Positions 1 to 8,818 of a stretch of DNA of 58,261 bases are shown one piece after another. Position 1 is the first letter of the stretch. Every line of letters starts with the position of its first letter. The position numbers were made by a program, and so were the translations under genes. This DNA is from Nostoc sp. UCD121 (GTDB taxonomy: Bacteria; Cyanobacteriota; Cyanobacteriia; Cyanobacteriales; Nostocaceae). The stretch spans positions 1 through 58,261 of the forward strand of contig NZ_JACKZS010000024.1 of NCBI RefSeq assembly GCF_014222285.1, given 5' to 3'. The notes beneath the pieces were generated by a model. That model saw only the letters and a list, made by a program, of their open reading frames with translations, made no database searches and was not told where the DNA came from.

Positions 1-227
1 ATATAGACCACGGCAAAGTTAGGGATATTTTGGAGAATAAAGGAAAAGCTATTAAATCATTACCATTTCCAGGAGCAGTTTATATCCTGGACACAGGAGA
101 AAACCTTTTTGATAATTCCAAAAGATTAAAATTTAACATTTTTAATCGCAAATTATTAAATCAATCAGTTCAGGACGAATTTGGATTGTACAACTTACAG
201 CAATCCCAAAAAATTTGTCAAGTATAA
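1..227 (+). CDS. C-terminal fragment of an unidentified protein (5' end outside window)
   Basis: The reading frame is open from the first bases of the window (frame beginning at position 3) to a TAA at 225-227. A TTG at position 30 is the first possible start inside the window, but the frame is also open before it, so this is most likely the tail of a longer gene cut by the window edge. The visible 74 residues are mixed and soluble-looking, rich in Lys, Asn and Leu, with no motif I recognise. It lies 36 bp before the ATG of the ligase-like gene on the same strand, so it could be the upstream member of the polysaccharide gene group. No function assigned. Confidence 0.5.
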   Translation, partial: IDHGKVRDILENKGKAIKSLPFPGAVYILDTGENLFDNSKRLKFNIFNRKLLNQSVQDEFGLYNLQQSQKICQV

Positions 228-263
228 TGTATTACCTTGATACTGATAGGCGACAGCCCTACT

Positions 264-1919
264 ATGCCGAAAATAAAGTCAAAATCCAAGACATCTAAAA
301 AATCAAAAAAGCAGACTTCTAAGGAAACTTCTACTCTTAGTCTCAAAGAACAGTTAGCCCAAAAACGCAAAGCAGCCCTAGCACGTAAAGAACTCATTAG
401 TTTACTCACCACCGCCACTTTTGGCGGTTTATTCATTGGCGTTGTGCTTTTTTTCGTAGGTGGAATTAAAGCAGCAGTCCCCGGTGTTTTAGGGATAATC
501 ATCATGTCCCTTTCTTACAAATATCCGCGCCAAGCCCTATATGCCTTCATCATTTACGTACCTGTTGGGGGCACTATCACTTACTATTTAGGCAGTAGTC
601 CCATACTCCAATTAGCTAAAGATGCCTTTTATGTTCCAGCGCTAATTGGACTTTGGCAAACTTGTCGAAAGCAGGGATTACCTTTAATTATTCCCCAAGG
701 CATTAAAATTCCGCTTTATATTGTCTTGGGTTGCAGTGTACTAACGCTATTATTTGTCAATGGTGGACAGCAGTTTAACCCGCCTAGTGTCGGACTATTA
801 GAAAAAGTAGAGAAAGAAATACCTTTAGGTATGGGAATTTTGGGGCTAAAAGTATTTTTAGGCTATGTCCCCCTTATTGGTTGTGCTTACTATTTAATTC
901 GGGATAAGCGGGATTTTCTCTTTTTATCGCGCCTCCAAATTGTTCTCATACTGTTTTGTTGTGTGTTGGGATGTATCCAATACCTCTTACTGCTAACTGG
1001 TATATGTCAAGGCACTAGAGGTCTTGAAGGAAATGCCCTATTTGTCACATCACTAGAAGCCCGGTGTTATTTTGGTGGAGCGCTTTTATATAGTCCCGAA
1101 GAAGGGGTAATTCGTCTGCCAGGAACATTTGTAGCCCCTTGGCAATGGGCGTGGTTCTTAATTTCCAGCACCTTTTTTACCTTTGCCACCGGCTTCACCG
1201 ATCCCTCTTTTATTTGGCGGATAGTCGGTTTAGGTTCTTTAGTGACAGTCTTTATCAATGCTGTAATTTCTGGACAAAGAATTGCCTTAGCCTTAGTACC
1301 AATATGCTTCGGGATTTTGCTATTGCTGACTGGTCAAATTGGCAACCTTAAAAAATTTATCCCCATAGGCATAGGACTGGCTATAGTTTTAGGAATTGTG
1401 ATGGTAACTAACCCTACCGTCGTCCAAGAGAGAACCGAGAGTTTTACCAGTCGCTGGGACGCTTCACCACCTCAAGATTTTATCGTCCAGCAATTTGAAG
1501 AGAATTGGAAAAATGTAGATGGGCCTTTAGGAAGTGGCTTAGGTCGAGCAACTAACTCTGCCCGCGCAATGGGTAAAACTAAACTGGTAGAAACCTACTA
1601 CCCCAAAGTCCTTTTTGAAGTTGGAATTATTGGAGTACTAGCTTTTTTGGGTTTGGTAACAACTTTAACAATTATGGGCTTTAAAACCTATCGCTCCATA
1701 AAGAACCGTAATTTCCGCAGTTACGGAGCAGCTTTATGGGTGTTTATATTGTTTATTAGCTACAACACCTACTACTATCCTCTAGATGTTGACCCGGTTG
1801 CTGTCTATTATTGGTTTTTTGCGGGAGTTCTTTTTAAACTGCCAGAACTAGAGAAACAAGATAAGGAAGATGCCGACCCTGAGCAAAAAAACAAGAGAAA
1901 ACGTCTAAAAACAATTTAA
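264..1919 (+). CDS. O-antigen-ligase/polymerase-like membrane protein, HpsL-like
   Basis: A 551-residue polytopic membrane protein. A Lys/Ser-rich cytoplasmic N-terminus (about residues 1-35) is followed by roughly ten hydrophobic helices, a large loop in the middle (about residues 245-290) and a charged Lys/Glu tail. This layout fits the Wzy/WaaL polymerase-ligase class that joins lipid-linked glycan units at the inner membrane. I chose the ATG at 264; an in-frame TTG at 237 would add nine residues. Four glycosyltransferase genes follow on the same strand, the first after 11 bp, which supports a role in an exopolysaccharide. In Nostoc a similar gene (hpsL) belongs to the hormogonium polysaccharide set. 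That link is from memory of gene order and family, so I leave the symbol empty. Confidence 0.75.
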   Translation: MPKIKSKSKTSKKSKKQTSKETSTLSLKEQLAQKRKAALARKELISLLTTATFGGLFIGVVLFFVGGIKAAVPGVLGIIIMSLSYKYPRQALYAFIIYVPVGGTITYYLGSSPILQLAKDAFYVPALIGLWQTCRKQGLPLIIPQGIKIPLYIVLGCSVLTLLFVNGGQQFNPPSVGLLEKVEKEIPLGMGILGLKVFLGYVPLIGCAYYLIRDKRDFLFLSRLQIVLILFCCVLGCIQYLLLLTGICQGTRGLEGNALFVTSLEARCYFGGALLYSPEEGVIRLPGTFVAPWQWAWFLISSTFFTFATGFTDPSFIWRIVGLGSLVTVFINAVISGQRIALALVPICFGILLLLTGQIGNLKKFIPIGIGLAIVLGIVMVTNPTVVQERTESFTSRWDASPPQDFIVQQFEENWKNVDGPLGSGLGRATNSARAMGKTKLVETYYPKVLFEVGIIGVLAFLGLVTTLTIMGFKTYRSIKNRNFRSYGAALWVFILFISYNTYYYPLDVDPVAVYYWFFAGVLFKLPELEKQDKEDADPEQKNKRKRLKTI

Positions 1920-1930
1920 ATGAAATAAAA

Positions 1931-3091
1931 ATGGCAAAAGTTATTATATGTGGTCAAAAACACCTCAGCATTCCCAACTTACCTAGAAATTCTCGGCATA
2001 CACTCATCTACCCCAAGCCTTTCCCCGCAGGAAGATATCCTATAGAAAAAATTTGGTATCCTTTAGCCAGTTTTATGGCTTGGCAACCTGTATGGCAAAG
2101 ATACCAAGCAATTCATTCTTTCAACAGAATTTTATATACAAATAAACCTTGGTTTCTCACCTTTGAGGATCATCGTGTTTTATATAGAAATCCTCAAAAT
2201 CAAGTTGAAACAGTAATTTATGAATTATTAAATAATCGATTAGCACTAGACAATTGTCAAAAAATTATTGCAATTTCTGATTATGCCAAGTTGAGATTAA
2301 TCAAGCGGATAGAAGGTTGGAAAATAGAAGAAAAAGTAAGTAAGAAAGTGGATGTTATTCATCCCAACTTCCCAATTAAAGTTAAGCAATCAAAACTTTA
2401 TCAGGAACAGCAAAATCTCCAGCTTGTATTTATTGGAAATCACATTGCCCGGAAAGGTGGAGTTGTTGCTTTAAGACTAGCCCAGAAAGCTGAAAAGCTA
2501 GGTTTGCCCATTACTGTACATATAATATCGGGACTGGAACATGGTTCAGGAGTTCCAACTGATTTCCCAGATCGCAGTAAATATGTAGAGGATTTAAAGT
2601 TACTGAAATTAAATAACGTTGTCTTCCATAGAAATATTCCGAATGACAAAGTTATTGAGCTATTATCGCAAAGCCATTTTCAATTAATGGCAACATTACA
2701 TGATACTTATGGCTTTAGTATCATCGAAGGTTTTTCTGTTGCAACTCCTGTAATTACGACAAATGTATGCGCCTTACCAGAGTTTGTTCGTAATGGTGAA
2801 AATGGCTATATTTTAGAGTTGCCAATTAATGAAATTAGGCACTGGAGCAATTGGCTACATGGAGAGAAAACTAAAACCGATGAATATTGGGAAATTGTCG
2901 ATAGCACTTATGAATATTTAGCAGAACAAGCATTGCAACAAATCATGCAATTTCTTGATAGAAGTGATAAACGAGAACATTACGAATTTTTAAGTGCAGG
3001 AGCATTAGCTCAAGCGCAACTTGTACATAACTCCGAAAAGCAAAATGAGTTATTTGATAATCTCTATGCGGCTACGGCGGTTGAAATATAA
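1931..3091 (+). CDS. Glycosyltransferase family 4-type protein
   Basis: A 386-residue cytoplasmic glycosyltransferase with GT-B features. The C-terminal half has the donor-domain opening VFIGNHIARKGG (about residues 166-177) and the motif YGFSIIEGFSVATPVITT (about residues 261-278), matching the nucleotide-sugar-binding EX7E region of GT4 enzymes, although the first Glu is replaced by Thr. The N-terminal acceptor domain is divergent. It starts 11 bp after the ligase-like gene, so the two are probably co-transcribed, and two more GT4 genes and a GT2 gene follow. Its place between an hpsL-like gene and a GT2 gene matches my recollection of the Nostoc hps cluster. Sugar donor and acceptor cannot be deduced. 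Confidence 0.8.
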   Translation: MAKVIICGQKHLSIPNLPRNSRHTLIYPKPFPAGRYPIEKIWYPLASFMAWQPVWQRYQAIHSFNRILYTNKPWFLTFEDHRVLYRNPQNQVETVIYELLNNRLALDNCQKIIAISDYAKLRLIKRIEGWKIEEKVSKKVDVIHPNFPIKVKQSKLYQEQQNLQLVFIGNHIARKGGVVALRLAQKAEKLGLPITVHIISGLEHGSGVPTDFPDRSKYVEDLKLLKLNNVVFHRNIPNDKVIELLSQSHFQLMATLHDTYGFSIIEGFSVATPVITTNVCALPEFVRNGENGYILELPINEIRHWSNWLHGEKTKTDEYWEIVDSTYEYLAEQALQQIMQFLDRSDKREHYEFLSAGALAQAQLVHNSEKQNELFDNLYAATAVEI

Positions 3092-3227
3092 AGAATTAAA
3101 AGCAATCTTATTCGGTTATTCGATTATTGACTGACTGTAAATTAAGGCAAGAGTAGCTTAGTAAAATTAATGAAAATTAATTTTTATAAGGTTATTATCG
3201 AAATAGAAAAATTACTTAATAAAAATC

Positions 3228-4208
3228 ATGGATAATTATCCTTTAATTTCTGTAGTTATCCCGACTTATGGTAGAGAGGAAGCTCTACGAGATAGCATTG
3301 TAGATGTCCTAAAACAGGATTATCCTAATTTTGAAGTTTTAGTAGTAGACCAAACCCCAACGCACCAACCAGAAATTCAAGCCTACCTAGAAGAGATGGC
3401 AGATGTAGGTAAAATTAAATGGTTGCGATTAGATTGGGCAAGTTTGCCAGGGGCGCGAAATTATGCTGTGCGGCGGTCTTCTGGTGAAATAATATTATTT
3501 ATTGATGATGATGTTCAGCTAACCCCAGGATTGTTAGCAGCCCATGCGAAAAATTATTTGCAAAATCCAGAAGTGGGGGCTGTAGCTGGACGGGTGTTTG
3601 ACAGAATGAAATTAGGTGATTCTGGAGGAGATTTACAGATTGAATATCTGCCTCCCGAAGCTATGGACCCAGGAATTGCTTGGTATCATATTGATTTAGT
3701 ACATACCACCAAACCTCAGCAAGTACTGACAGCAAGGGGTTGTAATATGTCATTTCGCCGCGAAATATTTACTAAGTATGGATTGAGGTTTGATGAGAGG
3801 TTTCGCGGTAGTGCAGTGCGCGAAGAGTCAGATTTTTGTTTGCGGGTGCGACAAACCGGATATAAAATTTGGTACGACCCAGAAGCCCATTTGGTACATT
3901 TAGGCGAAGAAACAGGGGGTTGTCATGATATTAGTATGCGATCGCTAAAATATCAACTCACCTTTTATCACAACCATTTCCTACTAGGGCTGAAAAACCT
4001 TACTTTTGCCCAAGCTTTACGCTTATACGGTCGTTTATTTGACTGTCACGTTCTGGGACGACCACCTTGCCATAAAAGTGGTTCCCCCATCAAAATTGCC
4101 ACTCGCGGCATTTTCTACATTTTGGGTTTTTTCAAAGCCTTGGGTAGTGTTATCCAATCACTATGGAATGATGGTCAAATTTACAGTCGATTGGATAAAC
4201 AAGTTTAG
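3228..4208 (+). CDS. Glycosyltransferase family 2 protein
   Basis: A 326-residue GT-A glycosyltransferase. The N-terminus has the GT2 opening PLISVVIPTYGREEAL, the metal-binding acidic triplet is in LFIDDDVQLTPG (about residues 89-100), and the acceptor-side motif RGCNMSFRRE with a downstream REESDFCLR (catalytic acidic residues, about 201) is intact. No membrane segments are obvious except a weakly hydrophobic stretch near the C-terminus. It is 136 bp after the previous glycosyltransferase and the leader is very AT-rich. The stop codon TAG lies inside the first unit of a 7-bp tandem repeat that fills the gap to the next gene. Likely role: adding one sugar to the same exopolysaccharide repeat unit. 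Confidence 0.85.
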   Translation: MDNYPLISVVIPTYGREEALRDSIVDVLKQDYPNFEVLVVDQTPTHQPEIQAYLEEMADVGKIKWLRLDWASLPGARNYAVRRSSGEIILFIDDDVQLTPGLLAAHAKNYLQNPEVGAVAGRVFDRMKLGDSGGDLQIEYLPPEAMDPGIAWYHIDLVHTTKPQQVLTARGCNMSFRREIFTKYGLRFDERFRGSAVREESDFCLRVRQTGYKIWYDPEAHLVHLGEETGGCHDISMRSLKYQLTFYHNHFLLGLKNLTFAQALRLYGRLFDCHVLGRPPCHKSGSPIKIATRGIFYILGFFKALGSVIQSLWNDGQIYSRLDKQV

Positions 4209-4288
4209 TCATTAGTCATTGGTCATTGGTCATTGGTCATTAGTCATTAGTCATTAGTCATTGGTCATTTGTCATTGGTCATTAGTGA
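4205..4288. repeat. 7-bp short tandem repeat, 12 units (TTRGTCA)
   Basis: Twelve consecutive heptamers of the form TTAGTCA or TTGGTCA, with one TTTGTCA and a final TTAGTGA. Heptamer arrays of this kind are typical of Nostoc-group genomes. The first unit contains the stop codon of the GT2 gene, and the array ends 14 bp before the next ATG, so it occupies most of the intergenic space and may affect translational coupling. Confidence 0.95.
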
Positions 4289-4302
4289 ATAACAAAGGAT
4301 AG

Positions 4303-5478
4303 ATGAAAATCTTAGTCGCTAGTCATACTTATATCGTAGACCTCAACTGTGAGAAATTACGCGCTTTATCTCAACTAGAACCTAACATTGAAGTGACGGT
4401 TGTAGTGCCAAAGCGTTGGAAACCAGGCGGTGTACAAAACAGAATTATTGAAACTGAATACCGTGATGAAGGCAGATTTAGAATAGTTCCAGTTTCTAAT
4501 TTTAGTCAAAATCATCAGGGACTTCTTACTTTTGGTGCGGATTTGATATCTTTATTAAAACAATTTCGCCCGCAAATCATCCAAGTAGAACAAGGGTCTA
4601 GAGCCTTGGCTTATACTCAAATGATTGCCTTAAATCAGTTATTAGGACTCAAGGCAAAAAATGTATTTTTTACCTGGTGGAATCTTCCTTACCAACTGAA
4701 ACTACCAATTTATTTATTAGAAAAATATAACCTCAACCACAGCCACGGCATTATTTCTGGCAATAAGGATGGAGCAGAAGTTTTGCGACAGAGGGGATAT
4801 AAAGGAGCAATTAAAGTCATGCCGCAACTGGGCGTAGATGAAAGTTTATTTACTCCCAAAGCTCAACCAGAGTTAGCAGCTAGATTTGGTATTGATAAAG
4901 AAGATTTTGTGGTAGGTTTTGTAGGGCGATTTGTGCAAGAGAAGGGTTTGTTAACGCTTTTGCAAGCCTTAGTAAATTTGAAAAATAAACCTTGGAAGTT
5001 ACTGTTATTGGGACGCGGAGAGTTGCAGACTGAATTACTCAAAATTGCGGCAGAAAACAATATTAGAGAACGGTTAATTTTAATAGAAAGTGTTCCTCAT
5101 AATGAGGTTGCAAGTTATATCAATTTAATGAGTACTTTAGTATTACCTTCAGAAACAACTTACAAGTTTAAAACCCTAACTTCTGCTGGCTGGAAAGAGC
5201 AATTTGGTCATGTGCTAATTGAAGCGATGGCTTGCCAAGTTCCTGTGATTGGTTCTGATTCCGGGGAAATTCCCTATGTAATTGGCGATGCTGGCTTAGT
5301 ATTTCCTGAAGGTGATGTTCAAGCTCTTGCTAATTGCTTAGTTCAATTAATGGATAAACCAGATTTTGCTCATAATCTCGGTGAAATGGGTTATCAAAAA
5401 GCAATGATTCAATATACAAATAAAGCATTGGCTAAACAGCAATTAGAGTTTTATCAAGAGTTAGTCATTAGCCATTAG
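4303..5478 (+). CDS. Glycosyltransferase family 4 protein
   Basis: A 391-residue GT-B glycosyltransferase. Residues about 204-225 form the donor-domain start (VVGFVGRFVQEKGLLTLL), and the EX7E motif is intact in EQFGHVLIEAMACQVPV followed by SDSGEIPYVIGDAG. It sits third among four glycosyltransferase genes on this strand. The last five residues (LVISH) and the TAG stop are read from a short heptamer array at 5461-5490, so the C-terminus has been set by repeat sequence rather than by the ancestral gene. Catalytic regions are unaffected. The donor sugar is unknown. Confidence 0.87.
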   Translation: MKILVASHTYIVDLNCEKLRALSQLEPNIEVTVVVPKRWKPGGVQNRIIETEYRDEGRFRIVPVSNFSQNHQGLLTFGADLISLLKQFRPQIIQVEQGSRALAYTQMIALNQLLGLKAKNVFFTWWNLPYQLKLPIYLLEKYNLNHSHGIISGNKDGAEVLRQRGYKGAIKVMPQLGVDESLFTPKAQPELAARFGIDKEDFVVGFVGRFVQEKGLLTLLQALVNLKNKPWKLLLLGRGELQTELLKIAAENNIRERLILIESVPHNEVASYINLMSTLVLPSETTYKFKTLTSAGWKEQFGHVLIEAMACQVPVIGSDSGEIPYVIGDAGLVFPEGDVQALANCLVQLMDKPDFAHNLGEMGYQKAMIQYTNKALAKQQLEFYQELVISH

Positions 5479-5490
5479 TCATTGGTCATT
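5461..5490. repeat. 7-bp short tandem repeat overlapping a stop codon
   Basis: Four heptamers (TTAGTCA, TTAGCCA, TTAGTCA, TTGGTCA) of the same family as the array at 4205-4288. The first two units are translated as the end of the upstream glycosyltransferase, and the TAG stop is within the array. Confidence 0.9.
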
Positions 5491-5547
5491 AATAAATCAA
5501 TACGGTTAAGTTAAGGTTAGTAGTCTTTCTAAAAGTAATTTTTTTAA

Positions 5548-5583
5548 CGAACCACAGAGGCGCAGAGAACGCAGAGAGAAGAA
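5548..5583 (+). repeat. Dispersed repeat, AACGAACC-type
   Basis: This interspersed sequence opens with AACGAACCACAGAGGCGCAG and continues with further CAGAG-type motifs. Related copies are at 21500-21574 (a facing pair), 31722-31748 and 36225-36265. All lie between genes. No open frame or protein signal is associated with them. Confidence 0.7.
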
Positions 5584-5647
5584 AGAGAAGGAAAATTATA
5601 TTAACTGGACCTATTGATAAATAACAAAGAAAAAAGTACAAATAAAA

Positions 5648-6838
5648 ATGACAAATGGCAAGAAAATGAAGATATTACAAATTGTTCCCTCTATTTCTCT
5701 GATTTACGGTGGGCCGAGTCAAATGGTACTTGGATTAGCTCCAGCTTTGGTAAAAGAGGGAGTAAAAGTTACAATTCTCACAACTGATAGTAATGGCGAT
5801 AATGGTCAAACACCTTTGGATGTTCCTTTAAATCGTCCAATTAAACAAGATGGCTATGAAATAATTTACTTTCGTTGTGCGCCGTTTCGTCGCTATAAGT
5901 TTTCTCTAGATTTATTAAACTGGCTAAAACGTCACGCTCACGAGTTTGACATAGCACATATCCATGCTCTATTCTCGCCAATAATTAGCGCTGCTGCTAT
6001 TGTGTGTCGTCAGCAAAAGCTACCTTATATTTTCCGTCCTTTGGGTACTCTTGATCCGGCTGATTTACAGAAGAAGAAGCAATTAAAACAGCTTTATGTT
6101 GCAATTATAGAACGCCAAAATTTAGCTGGTGCGGCAGCTATTCATTTTACCAGCGAGCAAGAAGCTAAAATATCAGAAAGATTTGGAGTATCTACACCAG
6201 ATTTGGTAATTCCCTTGGGTGTGATTCCCCGTCAATCTTCTATTAAAAATGTATGTACTCAGCTAGAAATACCAAAGGATGTGCCTTTGGTGCTGTTTAT
6301 GTCACGAATTGACCCGAAAAAAGGGTTAAATTTGTTGATTCCGGCGCTAGAGAAGCTGTTAACGGTTGGTTATAAGTTTCATTTTGTCTTAGCTGGGACA
6401 AATCCTCAAGATCCAGATTACGAAAAAAAGATAGTATCCCAAATTCAAAATTCACCACTGCGATCGCACACTGCAATTACTGGCTTTGTCACTGGTGAAC
6501 TCAAAGTTAGTTTACTACAAGCTGCTGATTTATTTGTCTTACCTTCCTACTACGAAAATTTTGGGATTGCTGTAGCTGAAGCGATGGTTGCAGGTGTACC
6601 CGTAGTCATTTCTGACCAAGTGCATATTTGGCAACAGATACTTGATAGTGAGTCGGGTTGGGTAGGTGCAACAGATGTCCAAGCACTGGTAGAGTTACTA
6701 CAAGAAGCTTTGGAAAATCCCGCAGAACGCCAACGACGGGGATTAAACGCCCAAAAATATGCCTTGGAAAATTTTAGCTGGGATGCGATCGCAAAGCAAA
6801 CAATCCAAGCCTACCAAAAAATCCTGGCAAACAAATGA
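5648..6838 (+). CDS. Glycosyltransferase family 4 protein, HpsP-like
   Basis: A 396-residue GT-B glycosyltransferase. The N-terminus has the acceptor-domain start LQIVPSISLIYGGPSQM, the donor domain opens with VLFMSRIDPKKGLNLLIPAL, and the EX7E motif is complete in YYENFGIAVAEAMVAGVPVV. An alternative ATG lies six codons downstream at 5666. It is the last gene of the polysaccharide group: the following gene is convergent and only two bases separate the stop codons. The N-terminal motif resembles what I remember of HpsP of hormogonium polysaccharide loci, which with the preceding ligase-like gene favours that pathway, but a different exopolysaccharide is possible. Confidence 0.87.
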   Translation: MTNGKKMKILQIVPSISLIYGGPSQMVLGLAPALVKEGVKVTILTTDSNGDNGQTPLDVPLNRPIKQDGYEIIYFRCAPFRRYKFSLDLLNWLKRHAHEFDIAHIHALFSPIISAAAIVCRQQKLPYIFRPLGTLDPADLQKKKQLKQLYVAIIERQNLAGAAAIHFTSEQEAKISERFGVSTPDLVIPLGVIPRQSSIKNVCTQLEIPKDVPLVLFMSRIDPKKGLNLLIPALEKLLTVGYKFHFVLAGTNPQDPDYEKKIVSQIQNSPLRSHTAITGFVTGELKVSLLQAADLFVLPSYYENFGIAVAEAMVAGVPVVISDQVHIWQQILDSESGWVGATDVQALVELLQEALENPAERQRRGLNAQKYALENFSWDAIAKQTIQAYQKILANK

Positions 6839-6840
6839 AT

Positions 6841-7626
6841 TTAACCCAACGCAGACAACAGCAGTTTTTGCCAAATAGGTGCTAGAACCGCTTTGACAAC
6901 GATATCCGCAATCACAAAACTAATCCCAATTAACATATAAGTTTTCGGAAAGGGAGACTTCGGAACTTCGCCTCTGATGCGAGTTACTAGATTTAATCCT
7001 AATGCAGCTAAAGCTACCCCAGTGGCGATAAACCCGATTATCCGCAGAAGTGACCAAGGATACCATCCTAAAATAACTGCTAACCAAGGTTTAGCACTAA
7101 CTTTTACCAGTTCTGCAACATAAAAATTCATGTAGTTCAGCATCCAGGTGCCGAATATCAATGCCACGCTACTAATAGTGGCAACGCAGAGAATACAAAA
7201 AATACCGTAGTGCAATAAATGGTCTGGTAAAAATAAATTGAGTGAACCTTCCATACCTTCTCCCGTGCGAATCCAGTGAAACATCTCAGTAGTGTATGAC
7301 TGTCCACGGAGGATAACTTTTGCTGCTGTTTCTGGTGCGATCGCAGTTGCTACAATTACAGCAATACTCTGCAAAACTCCCCACAATAACATCCACCAAA
7401 AAGCACTTTTATATTGTTGACGACGCACTCGTAACAAGAAAATGGGATAGGGAACAGCAGTACCTAAAATCGGCATCAACCAAGGAACTCCAAAAACAAA
7501 ACTTGCAGTTGTGCTGAGGATAACACCAATAACCAAAAGGATTAATATCATAATTAATTCAAAAATAATAAATATATTTGTAATCTTTATTCTCATTAGT
7601 CGTTCTGTGACAATTAAATTTGTCAT
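6841..7626 (-). CDS. Conserved polytopic membrane protein of unknown function
   Basis: A 261-residue very hydrophobic protein with about six predicted membrane helices, separated by a longer soluble loop (about residues 105-135, containing GQSYTTEMFHWIRTGEGMEG). I recognise no catalytic motif or named family. A second ATG ten codons in (7596) is a possible start. It is convergent with the last glycosyltransferase and divergent from the peroxiredoxin gene, so it is probably a single-gene transcript and need not be part of the polysaccharide pathway. Confidence 0.7.
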   Translation of the reverse strand: MTNLIVTERLMRIKITNIFIIFELIMILILLVIGVILSTTASFVFGVPWLMPILGTAVPYPIFLLRVRRQQYKSAFWWMLLWGVLQSIAVIVATAIAPETAAKVILRGQSYTTEMFHWIRTGEGMEGSLNLFLPDHLLHYGIFCILCVATISSVALIFGTWMLNYMNFYVAELVKVSAKPWLAVILGWYPWSLLRIIGFIATGVALAALGLNLVTRIRGEVPKSPFPKTYMLIGISFVIADIVVKAVLAPIWQKLLLSALG

Positions 7627-7979
7627 AGCTTATAAATTTCTCATAATATTGCATCGATGCGAAGAAAAATTATCGGAATTTTGCAATAATGTGGAAATGT
7701 TGTAAATCAATAAGCCAGACGTGCAATAGCTTATAGCCAGCTATTGCCCTGATATTTGCAATCCTCTATGTAAAGAAAAACCTATAGGGAAAAAATAATA
7801 AACTAGAGCATGTATGTGTACTTTAGTCAATACTTTTTACCTCCTTTTAATCACTGATCTGAGAGCGCTGAAAACCTAAAATTTTGTTTCAAACTGCTAA
7901 AGTCCGATTGGGAAATCGGGGTTTTATGTCATGATGACATACTAGAATATATATGCCTTTTAACTACAGGGAATCTCAC
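7627..7979. promoter_or_regulatory. Divergent intergenic region upstream of the peroxiredoxin gene
   Basis: A 353-bp AT-rich spacer between two divergent genes. It contains a small hairpin around 7904-7922 (CCGATT/AATCGG arms) and a perfect interrupted palindrome at 7926-7940, described separately. A short open frame on the + strand (about 7511-7705) overlaps the membrane gene and has no protein-like features. No RNA gene recognised. Confidence 0.5.
7926..7940. promoter_or_regulatory. Palindromic operator candidate ATGTCAT-G-ATGACAT
   Basis: Perfect 7-bp inverted repeat with a single central base, centred about 47 bp before the peroxiredoxin ATG at 7980. Position and symmetry suit a dimeric repressor or activator. 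Since the gene encodes an antioxidant enzyme, a Fur/PerR-family or other redox regulator would be logical, but the sequence does not identify the protein. Confidence 0.4.
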
Positions 7980-8618
7980 ATGGCTCTCCGTCTAGGTGAC
8001 ACAGTACCCAACTTTACGCAAGCCTCAACACACGGCGACATCGATTTTTACCAATGGGCAGGTGACAGCTGGGTTGTGCTGTTCTCTCACCCTGCTGATT
8101 TTACACCTGTTTGTACAACAGAACTCGGCACAGTTGCCAAGCTCAAACCAGAATTTGACAAGCGCAATGTCAAAGCGATCGCACTCAGCGTTGATGATGT
8201 AGAATCCCACAAAGGCTGGGTGGGAGACATTGAAGAAACTCAAAGCACCACCCTTAACTACCCAATTTTGGCGGATGCGGATCGTAAGGTTTCTGAGCTT
8301 TACGACATGATTCACCCCAATGCTAATGCGACTGTGACAGTGCGATCGGTTTTCGTGATTGACCCCAATAAGAAACTCCGCCTAAGTTTCACCTATCCTC
8401 CCAGCACGGGACGTAACTTTGATGAAATTTTGCGGGTAATTGATTCTCTGCAATTGACTGATAATTACAGCGTGGCGACACCAGCTGACTGGAAAGATGG
8501 AGAGGATGTTGTAATTGTCCCCTCACTCAAAGATCCAGAAGTACTTAAAGAGAAATTCCCCAAAGGTTACGAGGAAATCAAACCCTATCTGCGGATGACT
8601 CCTCAGCCTAACAAGTAA
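7980..8618 (+). CDS. 1-Cys peroxiredoxin (Prx6-type, AhpC/TSA family)
   Basis: A 212-residue thiol peroxidase that reduces hydrogen peroxide and organic hydroperoxides in the cytoplasm. The peroxidatic cysteine is C45 in HPADFTPVCTTE, and the supporting Arg is in TVRSVFVIDP. C45 is the only cysteine in the protein, so it must be resolved by an external thiol, as in the Prx6 (1-Cys) subfamily; the long C-terminal domain (residues about 165-212) also fits. I start at ATG 7980 (MALRLGD), preceded by AGGGA nine bases upstream; an ATG at 7953 would add nine unlikely residues. It is a monocistronic gene with a hairpin after it. Confidence 0.93.
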   Translation: MALRLGDTVPNFTQASTHGDIDFYQWAGDSWVVLFSHPADFTPVCTTELGTVAKLKPEFDKRNVKAIALSVDDVESHKGWVGDIEETQSTTLNYPILADADRKVSELYDMIHPNANATVTVRSVFVIDPNKKLRLSFTYPPSTGRNFDEILRVIDSLQLTDNYSVATPADWKDGEDVVIVPSLKDPEVLKEKFPKGYEEIKPYLRMTPQPNK

Positions 8619-8642
8619 ATCTGAGAATGATTTCGGATAAAA

Positions 8643-8684
8643 AAACAAAGGCGCAAAGTTATATTTTTGCGTCTTTGTTTCTTC
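8643..8684 (+). terminator. Hairpin after the peroxiredoxin gene
   Basis: Arms at 8643-8657 and 8666-8680 pair over 14 of 15 bases (AAACAAAGGCGCAAA with TTTGCGTCTTTGTTT). The right arm is T-rich. It lies 25 bp after the stop codon and is a plausible Rho-independent terminator, although its sequence also resembles the dispersed AAAGGCGCAAAG-type repeats of this window. Confidence 0.55.
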
Positions 8685-8818
8685 GCATGAGAATATAGTC
8701 AGTTAGCTAAGTATCCGAACCTGGAGAAGAACTTATAGATAATGATGTCTTGCAAAATACAGCGATTTTTGTTTTTTTACCGTAATGTGAGAAAAAAGTT
8801 TGACTGAAAAACTGCTAT

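Noticed and set aside
4205..4288. Possible CRISPR array at the heptamer repeats
   Set aside because: The units are contiguous 7-mers without spacers.
7511..7705. + strand open frame opposite the membrane protein start
   Set aside because: Low-complexity Ile/Lys-rich shadow with no ribosome site.
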